From an uncultured Latescibacterota bacterium (GTDB lineage Bacteria > Latescibacterota > UBA2968), in NCBI GenBank assembly GCA_951812755.1, contig OX638329.1, positions 2,651,339 to 2,715,338 of the forward strand: a stretch of DNA of 64,000 nt, given 5' to 3'. Positions 17,673 to 25,981 of the stretch are shown piece by piece. Made by a program: the position numbers and the translations under genes. How positions within the stretch are numbered: position 1 is the first letter of the stretch; each line of letters opens with the position of its first letter. A model generated the notes under the pieces. The model searched no databases. It worked only from the letters and a program-made list of their open reading frames with translations, and was not told the DNA's origin.

Positions 17673-18764
17673 ATGCCCTATTCTCCAATTGGTAAATCCA
17701 TACAGGTGCTCGATACGCCCGCGTTGCTCGTTGATCTGGATAAGATGGAAAATAATATCCAGAAGATGGCGGCTCGATGTCGAGACAGCGGGTTGCACTG
17801 GCGGCCCCATGCGAAGGGTCACAAAACGCCCGCTATTGCCCACAAACAACTGCGTGCAGGTGCTATTGGTATTACCTGTGCCAAACTCGGTGAAGCCGAA
17901 GTGCTTGCAGATGCCGGTATTTCGGATATACTTATCGCCAATCAAGTTGTTGGACGAGAAAAAGTCGCGCGTCTGGTCAATCTGCGTCGCCGTGCAGATG
18001 TTATGGTGGCGGTTGACGACCCCGTTCATATCCGCGCGATAAGTGACGCGGCCACAGATGTTGGCGTCAACGTGCGCGTGCTTATTGAGGTAGATGTCGG
18101 CATGAAACGCTGTGGCGTGCCGCCGGGTGATCCAACTCTCGCGCTGGCACGGCAGACACACGCCGCACCCGGTGTGGTTTTTGCGGGGATTATGGGTTAT
18201 GAGGGGCACGCGATGTCTCTGGATGATGCCGCCAAAGAAGCCGCATGCAGGAAGGCTGTGGGAGAATTGTCAAAGACGCGCAATCTCATTGAGGATGCTG
18301 GGTTATGCGTCGGTATTGTCAGTGCTGGCGGCACGGGTACGCTCGCATTTACTCCCGATTTTCCCGGTATTACTGAGATACAGGCTGGCGGGGGCATTTT
18401 TATGGATACTTATTATCGCGATGGACTCCATGTTCGTGGGTTGGAACACGCGCTTTCCGTGCTTACCACGGTTATCAGTCGTGCGGCTCCCGATCGCGCA
18501 GTCGCCGATGCCGGGCGCAAGACAACGAGCAGTCATCCTTCATTGCCCGAGGTCAAAGACCGAACAGATGTTGTGGTAACGGGCCTCGCGGCAGAACACG
18601 CCTTACTCAGTCTGACGAATAGCGATATAGAAATTGGCGATAAAATTCAATTTATTTCCGGGTATTCCGACATGACTGTATTTTTGCACGATCAGATCTA
18701 CGGCACGCGCAATGATCGCGTCGAAGTCGTGTGGGATATTCTCGCGCGCGGCAAAAAACAATGA
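17673..18764 (+). CDS. DSD1/D-threonine aldolase-like PLP enzyme (alanine-racemase fold)
   Basis: The N-terminal alanine-racemase-type barrel shows TPALLVDLDKMENNI and the PLP lysine Lys48 in RPHAKGHKT. Later come EVDVGMKRCGV and GYEGH, as in D-serine dehydratases and D-threonine aldolases. The C-terminal metal site of that family is normally a His-x-Cys/Asp pair; here it reads GYSDMT, so Tyr331 replaces the His while Asp333 is kept. Activity on D-threonine-type or D-3-hydroxy amino acids is possible, but the altered ligand makes it uncertain. Its stop overlaps the start of the next gene by four bases. Confidence 0.8.
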   Translation: MPYSPIGKSIQVLDTPALLVDLDKMENNIQKMAARCRDSGLHWRPHAKGHKTPAIAHKQLRAGAIGITCAKLGEAEVLADAGISDILIANQVVGREKVARLVNLRRRADVMVAVDDPVHIRAISDAATDVGVNVRVLIEVDVGMKRCGVPPGDPTLALARQTHAAPGVVFAGIMGYEGHAMSLDDAAKEAACRKAVGELSKTRNLIEDAGLCVGIVSAGGTGTLAFTPDFPGITEIQAGGGIFMDTYYRDGLHVRGLEHALSVLTTVISRAAPDRAVADAGRKTTSSHPSLPEVKDRTDVVVTGLAAEHALLSLTNSDIEIGDKIQFISGYSDMTVFLHDQIYGTRNDRVEVVWDILARGKKQ

Positions 18765-19975
18765 TCCTCTTTTTGCCTCTTTTTTTTTTCGCTTTTCTCT
18801 GGCCTTCAATCTCACTTGCCCAGACCGACTCAACATCTGTTCTTCACGCGCAGTGCCGCGATGCCGATACTGATGCAAGCCTGCCTTATGTGACCGTTGT
18901 TCTCCGCCGATCGGGCGAATTTCCCCGCGTTCATATTACCGATCTACACGGGCGCATTGAAATAGAAGGACTCGCGCCGGGGATCGCACATGTTCAGGCG
19001 CGTCATCAAGGGTATGCCCCATCGGATACAACGCTTGTGCTTTCGCGCGGTTTGATCTCCACGCTGGAACTTTCACTTTTACCCGCCCCTGTCCTCCTGC
19101 GCGAGGAGACCCAAGTACAGGATCTCTCAGCATCCGATCTGATCCGCCGCCTGATCGCGAACACCCGCTTCGAATATCTCCACACATATCACGCGACTAT
19201 GCATACTTACGCATTCAATGCGTACAGTAGCCAGAAGGTGATCAACCGCAAAACAGAAGAAATTGTTGCGGGTATTGAATACACGATCAAAGGCTATTAC
19301 CAATCTCCCGATAGTCTCGCACAGCATATTACGGGCATACGCAATTGGGGTAAGTGGCGGTTGAGTGTTTCCCCAGGTCTCACGCAAAGCCCTGCGCGGG
19401 GTATTGTAGATGATAAATCCTTTGACATCGCGCCGCATCCCCTGTCGTCCGATGCACTTGAACACTATCACTATGAACGCATTTCCACGGTGCAGGTGGG
19501 TGATCTTCACGTTTCGCGCATTGGTGTGTCGCCGCGGCACGGGCACAAGCCTGGCTTGCTCGGCGATATATGGATCGCCCGCGATGATTTTTCACTTGTG
19601 GGCTATGACCTGCGTCTCAATTTTTCCGCGCTCTTGCAATTGCGCGGCATAGATCACTGGCAGGTTTATCAGCAAAATACGCGATATCTCAATGAATACT
19701 GGTTGCCCGAGCGTCAAATTTGCACGATCAAGACACGCGATTATACCGCGCAAGCGACAACGCGTTGCTATCGCTATGATCTCAATACGGATTTGCCACC
19801 CGCAATTTTTGAGGCGCCGGAAATTGTGATTTTGCCAGAGGCAACTATGCGAGATAGCACTTTTTGGGCCGCACATGCAGCAGATCGAGATACCGCACAT
19901 ATCCGCATACAAAGCGAACTCCTGCAAGGCGACCTGCCCGCGGCATGGAAAAAGCAATTAGGAATTAAGAATTAG
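18761..19975 (+). CDS. Exported protein with carboxypeptidase-regulatory-like domain and DUF5686-like body
   Basis: Translation starts at the ATG inside ATGA, coupled to the preceding PLP-enzyme gene. A signal peptide ends near SLAQTDS. Residues 25-100 form a CarboxypepD_reg-like beta-sandwich (DASLPYVTVVLRRSG, ITDLHGRIEIEGL). The remainder, with LIRRLIANTRFEYLHTYHAT and many beta strands, resembles the periplasmic part of DUF5686 proteins but stops before any barrel, at 404 residues. It probably acts in the envelope; no enzymatic motif is visible. A repeat of the ACTGAYRTTACGCA family starts two bases after its stop. Confidence 0.6.
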   Translation: MILFLPLFFFAFLWPSISLAQTDSTSVLHAQCRDADTDASLPYVTVVLRRSGEFPRVHITDLHGRIEIEGLAPGIAHVQARHQGYAPSDTTLVLSRGLISTLELSLLPAPVLLREETQVQDLSASDLIRRLIANTRFEYLHTYHATMHTYAFNAYSSQKVINRKTEEIVAGIEYTIKGYYQSPDSLAQHITGIRNWGKWRLSVSPGLTQSPARGIVDDKSFDIAPHPLSSDALEHYHYERISTVQVGDLHVSRIGVSPRHGHKPGLLGDIWIARDDFSLVGYDLRLNFSALLQLRGIDHWQVYQQNTRYLNEYWLPERQICTIKTRDYTAQATTRCYRYDLNTDLPPAIFEAPEIVILPEATMRDSTFWAAHAADRDTAHIRIQSELLQGDLPAAWKKQLGIKN

Positions 19976-19977
19976 GA

Positions 19978-20231
19978 ACTGATATTACGCACAAGCACAC
20001 TATAATGCGCCTGTCATTCTGAGCGCAGCGGAGTCGAAGGAGCGGGGTACAACTGGCCGGTGAACGAGCCTGAAAAGCGGCTCGTTGTACACCATCCTCA
20101 GGCCAGTTCATCTACTGCTTCAACGGTGTGCATGGGTAACAGATGCTTCGTCAGCCTATCGGGTGTTGGGCGCAGAAGATTCATTGCGCTCGCCTCAGCA
20201 TGACAAAACCACAGATCTGCGTAACGTCAGT
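19978..20231. repeat. 254-bp palindromic element with ACTGAYRTTACGCA inverted ends
   Basis: The ends ACTGATATTACGCA and TGCGTAACGTCAGT are inverted copies with two mismatches. Inside are TGTCATTCTGAGCGCAGCGG and its partial inverse, a second palindromic block around GGGGTACAACTGGCC, and no reading frame of note. A 158-bp relative with the same ends lies at 49235. The rest of this 378-base gap is A+T-rich ATTTTTAATTTTTAATT repeats; I see no gene. Confidence 0.7.
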
Positions 20232-20353
20232 TAGGAATTAAGAATTGTCCCCGCTCTCAATAAACTGCTACGCCGTTGTGCGCTGTTCCGTAATTTTTAA
20301 TTTATTGCTGCTTTCCAATTTTTAATTTTTAATTCGTAATTTTTAATTGACCA

Positions 20354-21595
20354 ATGCCTATCCTTTTTTCAAATGTGCATTTTTCCCGCGATGTACGCCT
20401 CTATTTAATGGCTAATGCGCTGTTTGGTTTTGTCCTTTTTGGTGGTATTTATCCCCTTTTGTACAATCTCTATTTGTTGCGCCTGGGGTATAATACCCAA
20501 TTTGTGGGGTTGGCCAATGCGACGGGGGCACTTTGTTTTGCTTTGTCCAGTTTGCCCAGCGGGATGCTGGGTGGGCACTGGGGCAGTCGGTTTACGATGG
20601 TTGTTGGGATTTGTGTGTCTGTGGTGGGTTTTGGATTGCTTTCACAGGCGGAGTTGATTTCTTCCGGTACACGCGATTATTTTATTTTAATATCTTATTC
20701 GCTCGGTGTGGTGGGTATTGCGCTGTTTATTGTGAATGGCACGCCTTATTTGATGGGTATTACTGGTCCGGTTGAGCGCGATCCGGTTTTTGCCGTGCAG
20801 GCCGCGCTGATGCCATTTTCGGGTTTTGTCGGGAGTATGTTGGGGGGCGTTGTTCCGGATTATTTGGCAGGTGTGCTCGATGTTTCACTTGCGGAGCCCG
20901 TTGTTTATCGCTATACGTTGTTTATTGGGGTGCTCTGTCTGATTCCGGCGATTTTCGCGCTGCTCGCCACGCAGGATGTTCGGGTTGGACGCAAGCGGGA
21001 AGCGGAGGATAATAGTGGTGTGTCCAATGCGCCTGCGCTTCCACTGGCAGCTATTGTCATTACCGCACTGATTTCCGTTCTCCACGTCGCAGGCGAAGCG
21101 GCTGCGCGAACATTTTTTAATGTTTATATGGATGAGGGACTCAATATCAGTCTTTCTCTTATTAGTGTGCAACTCGCCGCGGGACAGTTGCTCGCTGTTC
21201 CGGCTGCGCTGTCCCTTCCGTTTTTTTCTGCGCGTTTTGGCATTCGTCGCACGGTGGTTCTGGTAACGGTTGTTACGGCTCTTTTTTTGTTTTTTATGGC
21301 GTTGGTCTCAAATTGGATTGTTGCGGGGATTTGCTTGATGGGGATTATGGCGATGGCTTCGCTGCGCCGCTCGGCTTTTGCCATTTTCCACCAGGAATTG
21401 GTGCCCGTGCGCTGGCGTACAGCGATGTCGGGTGCGACTGCTATGATGTCGGGGGTGGGCTATTCGGCAATGGCTCTGGGCGGTGGGTATATGATCCCGG
21501 TTGCGGGATATTCGAGTCTTTTTCTGACCGGGGCAGTGCTCACCGGGCTGGGGGCGTTTTTGTTTTGGATTTGTTTTCGGAGGGGTAAAGATTGA
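20354..21595 (+). CDS. Major facilitator superfamily (MFS) transporter
   Basis: The 413-residue protein has about twelve hydrophobic helices with a charged central loop near residues 205-225 (DVRVGRKREAEDNSG). The loop between helices 2 and 3 holds SGMLGGHWGSR, close to the MFS motif A position. Substrate cannot be told. The sulfatase gene begins 23 bases after its stop, so it may carry the sulfated compound or the desulfated product. No clear Shine-Dalgarno box precedes the ATG. Confidence 0.82.
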   Translation: MPILFSNVHFSRDVRLYLMANALFGFVLFGGIYPLLYNLYLLRLGYNTQFVGLANATGALCFALSSLPSGMLGGHWGSRFTMVVGICVSVVGFGLLSQAELISSGTRDYFILISYSLGVVGIALFIVNGTPYLMGITGPVERDPVFAVQAALMPFSGFVGSMLGGVVPDYLAGVLDVSLAEPVVYRYTLFIGVLCLIPAIFALLATQDVRVGRKREAEDNSGVSNAPALPLAAIVITALISVLHVAGEAAARTFFNVYMDEGLNISLSLISVQLAAGQLLAVPAALSLPFFSARFGIRRTVVLVTVVTALFLFFMALVSNWIVAGICLMGIMAMASLRRSAFAIFHQELVPVRWRTAMSGATAMMSGVGYSAMALGGGYMIPVAGYSSLFLTGAVLTGLGAFLFWICFRRGKD

Positions 21596-21618
21596 CAAAT
21601 GATCAGGAGGTTGATGCG

Positions 21619-23055
21619 ATGAATACAGAGAGACCCAATATCCTTTTTTTGCTTACCGATATGCAGCGCTATGATGCGCTGGGGTTTAATGGGAATGCGG
21701 TGTGTAAGACGCCGGCGATTGATCGCATTGCCAGAGAGGGCATGCGTTTTTGCCGGGCTTATACGCCCATTGCTCTTTGCTCTCCTGCGCGCGGGTCGCT
21801 GCTTACGGGGATGTTTCCGCACAATCATGGGCAGTTATCGAATATGGGCAATTTTAATCGGGCTTTTGATTTGAATATTCTGGATAAGGCGGCCTATCCG
21901 CAGATTTTATCTGATGCGGGTTATAATGTCGGTTATGTGGGGAAGTGGCATTTGCCCAGGGAGGGCGATAGCGAATTTTGGGGGTTTGACCCGTGGCATA
22001 GGACGCGTGATTGGAACCAGAGTGTGCGCGATGCGGGTTTTGATTGGGGGTATGCACAGGAAGTTCAGCGCATGGAATGGGGGGGTGACGCACCTTTTTG
22101 CGGTCGGTCACAGTTGCCCGCCGAGTATATGCAGGAGCACTGGACTGCGGATAGGACGATTGATCTAATTGAAGGATTTTGTGAGGGTGATAAACCCTTT
22201 ATGATTTGTAGCAGTTTTTTTGGACCGCATTTTCCCTATTGTGTGCCGGAGCCTTACGATGAGATGTACGATCCCGATACTGTGGATCGCTGGATCAATT
22301 TCGACGAGCAGTTTGTCGATAAACCGAGTGTTCAGCAAAAGGAGATGCTCAGGTGGAATGGGAGTCATTTGACCTGGCCCGATTGGCAGAAGGTGATCGC
22401 GACGTATTGGGGGTATTGCACGTTTATTGATGATCAGGTGCAGCGCGTTCTGCATGTTTTAGAGGAAGTGGGGCAATTGGATAATACGGTGGTTGTGTAC
22501 AGTTCGGACCACGGCGATATGTTGGGCAGTCACCGCTTGTTTAATAAGATGATGAATATGTACAATGAGACGCACCAGATTCCATTGGCGATCCGTTGGC
22601 CGGGTGTTGTTGAACCCAGTAGTATGTGCGATGATTTTGTGAGTCTGGTCGATATGATGCCGACGTTTCTCGATATGGCGGGTGTGGATATTCCCGATAA
22701 GGTCGATGGGTGTTCTTTGCTGCCCTTACTGCGCGGGGAGACGCCGTCGGATTGGCGGGAGGATATTTTTGCAGAGCATCACGGGTACGAGCCTGCGCTG
22801 TGTACGATTCGGATGGTGCAGACCCGAAAGTGGAAGTATATCTACAATCCGTGTAGCGAGGATGAACTGTATGATCTGGAGAGTGATCCCGGAGAGTTGC
22901 ACAATTTAGCTCCTAAGCTGGGGTACAAACATGTGCTCAGGCGCATGAAGGATCGCATGGTCAAATGGCTGAGAGATACAAATGATGGGATTGTGAATGA
23001 TGGCGGCTGGCAGTCAAATTCTTACGATTTGTTTGTGTCGGGGCGGGAGCGTTGA
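21619..23055 (+). CDS. Type I sulfatase (formylglycine-dependent)
   Basis: The start is the ATG giving MNTERPN, eight bases after AGGAGG. The 478-residue protein has the metal-binding LLTDMQRYD segment and the formylglycine motif CSPARGSLLTG, where Cys would be oxidised. It also has GYVGKWHL and the second metal site SSDHGDMLGSH. No signal peptide is visible, so it may act in the cytoplasm after uptake by the adjacent MFS protein. The target (sulfated sugar or choline-type ester) is not evident. A second sulfatase is at 55191. No formylglycine-generating enzyme is in the window. Confidence 0.9.
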   Translation: MNTERPNILFLLTDMQRYDALGFNGNAVCKTPAIDRIAREGMRFCRAYTPIALCSPARGSLLTGMFPHNHGQLSNMGNFNRAFDLNILDKAAYPQILSDAGYNVGYVGKWHLPREGDSEFWGFDPWHRTRDWNQSVRDAGFDWGYAQEVQRMEWGGDAPFCGRSQLPAEYMQEHWTADRTIDLIEGFCEGDKPFMICSSFFGPHFPYCVPEPYDEMYDPDTVDRWINFDEQFVDKPSVQQKEMLRWNGSHLTWPDWQKVIATYWGYCTFIDDQVQRVLHVLEEVGQLDNTVVVYSSDHGDMLGSHRLFNKMMNMYNETHQIPLAIRWPGVVEPSSMCDDFVSLVDMMPTFLDMAGVDIPDKVDGCSLLPLLRGETPSDWREDIFAEHHGYEPALCTIRMVQTRKWKYIYNPCSEDELYDLESDPGELHNLAPKLGYKHVLRRMKDRMVKWLRDTNDGIVNDGGWQSNSYDLFVSGRER

Positions 23056-23089
23056 ATGCTATGATGCCAGACGAATTGGAGTATCTGCA

Positions 23090-24304
23090 TCAATCACTGG
23101 CATCATTTACAACTAAAAACTCAATCTCTCGCTGTTCTTTCCGAATTCGCAAACCGAGTTGTTCTTTCAGAGCCGCGAGCACGGAATTGGGATCGTCTTC
23201 GTCATAGGTGAGTTCCCAGTCGTATTTTCCTTTTATCCCGGTACCATTCTCTACAATACGCTCTAAGACATACTCCAATGACTGCGCCAGTCTGCTGATT
23301 TCACCATTCATTGTCTTTATCTTACCACGCCCACCGCTTGTCATAGATCCCGACGAACCCATTACTGTGGGCTTCAACTTTTCTGCGCTGTCTTCTCCAG
23401 CCGTGAGTACGAAGACTTCAACAGATTTTTTCTGGTTGGAAACGCGCAATTGTAGCGATGCAGTCAATGCTTGTTGGAATAGCAATTCGAACTGATTGGT
23501 CGGCAGTCTGACTGAAATCTCGTACCGCGACTCTAAAAGTGCCTCTGGACCTATAATCCGCGTTGTGGGAACACCATAAGCCATGCTTAAAATCTGGTGC
23601 AATGTCCTGCTTTCTGCTTCCTGTTGTTTGTATCCTTTTGAAATCTTGCTTGAACTACGACCGCCTTCTTTTTCAGTAGGTGCTATCAAGATTTTGAAGA
23701 TTGGGTCGGTACCTTCGTTTTTGACCGTTTTCGGTTTTGGCAATTTGGGGAGTTCTATTTTTTCCCCGTTGATGACCTTTTTGATCATGTCAGAGGAGAG
23801 TCCTACTGGGTGAAGCGATGTGGCGATTATGCCTTTTTGGTTGATCAAAAATGTCCGCGGGATTCCCTTGACACCATAAGCTTCGAAGGCTGACCGATCC
23901 GTGTCCAGGCCAATCCACGATTTCATTTCTTGCCGTTTCAGAAATGGCGCAACTACGTCTTCACCTTCATCTGTTATTGAGATAAATTGTACCTGCTTGT
24001 CGCGAAATTCTTCGCTTAGCTGGTTCAGATGTGGAATTTCTGCCACACAGGGGGCACACCAGGTTGCCCAAAATTCCAGGACTACGACTTTGCCCTTTAG
24101 TGTCGATAAGCTCTTTTCTCCTTCTGGTGCCTGCAGGTATTTTTCAATGTTCAATTCTGGCGCAGTCTGTCCAATGAGGCTCTGCTCTCCCATTACATTC
24201 ATGACCAACACTTTGGTCTTTTCAACTGAGGTCTCCTGCGCTATTACACTTGTAGCAAATATCTGAACAATGATTGCGATTTTCAGTAGATGGGAGTGAT
24301 GCAT
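23090..24304 (-). CDS. TlpA-type thioredoxin fused to a DUF3738 (TIGR03435-like) domain
   Basis: A signal peptide (to about residue 22) leads to a TlpA/AhpC-type thioredoxin domain with the redox motif FWATWCAPC and a cis-Pro GIPRTFLI. After residue 190 a DUF3738-like region follows (ESRYEISVRLP, a GGRGKIKTMNGEI segment, GTGIKGKYDWELTYDE). DUF3738 is common in Acidobacteria and other soil bacteria, and occurs joined to thioredoxin domains. It probably handles disulfides in the periplasm. AAAGGAG lies ten bases before the ATG, and a 184-bp MITE is inserted directly upstream of that box. Confidence 0.8.
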   Translation of the reverse strand: MHHSHLLKIAIIVQIFATSVIAQETSVEKTKVLVMNVMGEQSLIGQTAPELNIEKYLQAPEGEKSLSTLKGKVVVLEFWATWCAPCVAEIPHLNQLSEEFRDKQVQFISITDEGEDVVAPFLKRQEMKSWIGLDTDRSAFEAYGVKGIPRTFLINQKGIIATSLHPVGLSSDMIKKVINGEKIELPKLPKPKTVKNEGTDPIFKILIAPTEKEGGRSSSKISKGYKQQEAESRTLHQILSMAYGVPTTRIIGPEALLESRYEISVRLPTNQFELLFQQALTASLQLRVSNQKKSVEVFVLTAGEDSAEKLKPTVMGSSGSMTSGGRGKIKTMNGEISRLAQSLEYVLERIVENGTGIKGKYDWELTYDEDDPNSVLAALKEQLGLRIRKEQREIEFLVVNDASD

Positions 24305-24321
24305 TAGGGTTTCTCCTTTTA

Positions 24322-24505
24322 GAGACTGTTTTAAAACTCATTTTGCCCCTTCTCAGCTATGCGCTATTGCCCTGTCATTCTGAGCGGAGCGTAGCGGAGT
24401 CGAAGAATCTCTTACCAACTCAGGTGGAAAAGATGCTTCGGCTACGCTCAGCATGACAAAACGCCGGACATGCGTAACATCAGGTATTAATTTTAAAACA
24501 GCTTC
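24322..24505. mobile_element. 184-bp MITE, copy 1, with TTA target duplication
   Basis: The ends GAGACTGTTTTAAAA and (inverted) GAAGCTGTTTTAAAA match at 13 of 15 positions and are flanked by TTA on both sides (24319-24321 and 24506-24508). The inside carries the TGTCATTCTGAGCGGAGCG palindrome and the half-end GCGTAACATCAG of another repeat family. A copy with about five mismatches lies at 36577-36760. It has no coding capacity; the TNA duplication and GAG start resemble IS5-family (IS427/IS1031-type) elements, which could mobilise it. Confidence 0.88.
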
Positions 24506-24582
24506 TTAGTGTTGGGGTGTGGTTGATTGCGTGCGGGGTGACGCGAGATATGGAATTTATTTCGTCAGCTTTTAGACAATAG

Positions 24583-24706
24583 TTCGGACACTTTTTGTAA
24601 GTTACGTATTTACAATAATTTACAGAAGTGTCTATAAATTTCATAAATTGTTGTAAATTAAGGATTTATGGATTATAAAGGTCCAAATTTTGAAAAACTG
24701 TCCGAA
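24583..24706. repeat. A+T-rich inverted repeat with TTCGGACA ends; otherwise empty 380-bp gap
   Basis: TTCGGACACTTTTT and the inverted copy AAAAACTGTCCGAA bound an A+T-rich region that holds a second inverted pair, TTTACAATAATTTA (24609) and TAAATTGTTGTAAA (24644). It may be a degenerate mobile element or a DNA structure. Nothing else, coding or RNA, is recognised between 24509 and 24886. Confidence 0.5.
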
Positions 24707-24886
24707 GTGTTGTTAGATAGACCCCAACGAAAAACGATGGGTAATTTTACTTCATAGCCAGTGTTATGCAGGCGTGCAAAAATTGACTTTGAAAGAAGAA
24801 ATTTTTGGTAAATTAAAAACAAATGTGTGTATAAGTCAATGTGAAGTTGAAAATAACAGGCGAACAGGGTTTGATGTCGAACATTT

Positions 24887-25240
24887 TTAGTGGCCGTGAT
24901 GATGGTCGTGATGATCGTGAATACCGGAGGCGTATTCCGCTGTTCTGGTGTCCAGTTGTTCCCGGCTGATCAAGCCTCTATCAATGAGCAGTTCCTCGAG
25001 GGAAGCGACCCATCGGGCATAGTAGCTTGATGGGTCGTTGTTTTGTTCTGCATCGGCGATTTCCGAAGCCAATTGAGAACTGAATTCCCGCCATTCGTAG
25101 AGGTCTTTTTCGTTGAGTGCAACGGCAAGGCCGAAAGCGCGGGCTTCCCAGGGTGCTTGAAAAACGAGTTCTCCATTTTCTCTGGGCAGGGCGATTTGTG
25201 CGTCCATTGTAGCGATTTTTTTGTCGGTTTTTTGCGTCAT
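24887..25240 (-). CDS. Nitrile hydratase activator / metallochaperone (P14K/NhlE-like)
   Basis: The start is set at the ATG giving MTQKTDKK, five bases after a GAGG box that overlaps the alpha-subunit stop. The 117-residue protein resembles the N-terminal half of nitrile hydratase beta subunits (FQAPWEARAFGLAVALNEKDLYEW, YYARWVASLEELLIDRGLI), as known activators do. It ends in a histidine-rich tail (HDHHDHHHGH) suited to carrying cobalt. Such proteins swap or insert metal into the alpha subunit and help oxidise its cysteines. It is the last gene of the beta-alpha-activator operon. Confidence 0.85.
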   Translation of the reverse strand: MTQKTDKKIATMDAQIALPRENGELVFQAPWEARAFGLAVALNEKDLYEWREFSSQLASEIADAEQNNDPSSYYARWVASLEELLIDRGLISREQLDTRTAEYASGIHDHHDHHHGH

Positions 25241-25247
25241 TCGAGCC

Positions 25248-25841
25248 TCACTTTGAGGGCGATTCGATTTTGGCGACACCGATCATTGAGTCGCGCGTGA
25301 CGAGTGAGATGAGTTGTTCTTCGGTGTAGTTTTCTGTGCCAGCAGGGCGTTCGGGCAGGACCATGTAGCGGAGATCCGAGTTGCTGTCCCATACGCGGAT
25401 TTCTACGGTATCGGGTAGGTCGAGGTCAAATTCCCGCAAGACGGCTCTCGGTTCCCGCACGGCTCGAGAGCGGTACGCGTAGGATTTGTACCAGTTCGGA
25501 GGCAAGCCGAGTACAGACCAGGGATAACAGGAGCACAGGGTGCAAACGACGAGGTGGTGGACGCTTGATGTGTTTTCAAGCACGACGATTTTGGCACCGT
25601 GTGCGCTGTCAAAACCCAGTTCGGCAATAGCCGCTCTGCCATCTTCAAGCAGCCGTCGCTTATAGTCCGGGTCAGTCCAAGCGCGGGCAACCACTTTGGC
25701 GCCGTTGAGCGGACCTACGTCTTTTTCGTATTTTTCTACGATTTCGTCTATAATCTCCGTTGTAAGCAAACCCTTTTCGATCAGGAGCGATTCGAGCGCT
25801 CTGGTGCGCAGGGCAGTGTCGGTTTGGGCAGTTGTGTTCAT
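25248..25841 (-). CDS. nthA: Nitrile hydratase alpha subunit, cobalt type
   Basis: The 197-residue protein carries the metal claw at Cys100-Thr-Leu-Cys103-Ser104-Cys105 ([11 protein letters not shown]). Thr in the second place marks the cobalt type; iron enzymes have Ser. The downstream [20 protein letters not shown] segment is typical. The enzyme hydrates nitriles to amides in the cytoplasm. One position differs from the usual YPWPVLGLPP, with Ser for the second Pro. It lies between the beta subunit and activator genes, the order found in cobalt enzymes. No amidase gene is next to it, so amide breakdown must be done elsewhere. Confidence 0.93.
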   Translation of the reverse strand: MNTTAQTDTALRTRALESLLIEKGLLTTEIIDEIVEKYEKDVGPLNGAKVVARAWTDPDYKRRLLEDGRAAIAELGFDSAHGAKIVVLENTSSVHHLVVCTLCSCYPWSVLGLPPNWYKSYAYRSRAVREPRAVLREFDLDLPDTVEIRVWDSNSDLRYMVLPERPAGTENYTEEQLISLVTRDSMIGVAKIESPSK

Positions 25842-25898
25842 GAGAGGTATCCCTTTTTTATTACGTTAGGTCATCTGAAAGATGAGGGAAAGGATGCT

Positions 25899-25952
25899 GT
25901 AGGAGCGGCATCCCTGCCGCGATCAAGGTCGGGAAAAGGATTTCCCTCCTAC
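25899..25952. repeat. GTAGGAG-bounded double-hairpin repeat between the beta and alpha nitrile hydratase genes
   Basis: GTAGGAG and CTCCTAC are inverted ends. Between them are two hairpins, CGGCATCCCTGCCG and GGGAAAAGGATTTCCC. The same two modules occur in swapped order at 31274-31337. It sits in the 140-base spacer of the operon and could alter the beta:alpha expression ratio. Confidence 0.7.
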
Positions 25953-25981
25953 GCGACTACTTCCTTTTTCGATTGGGATGG

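Noticed and set aside
24322-24505. Small insertion sequence with a transposase.
   Set aside because: 184 bases cannot encode one; it is non-autonomous.
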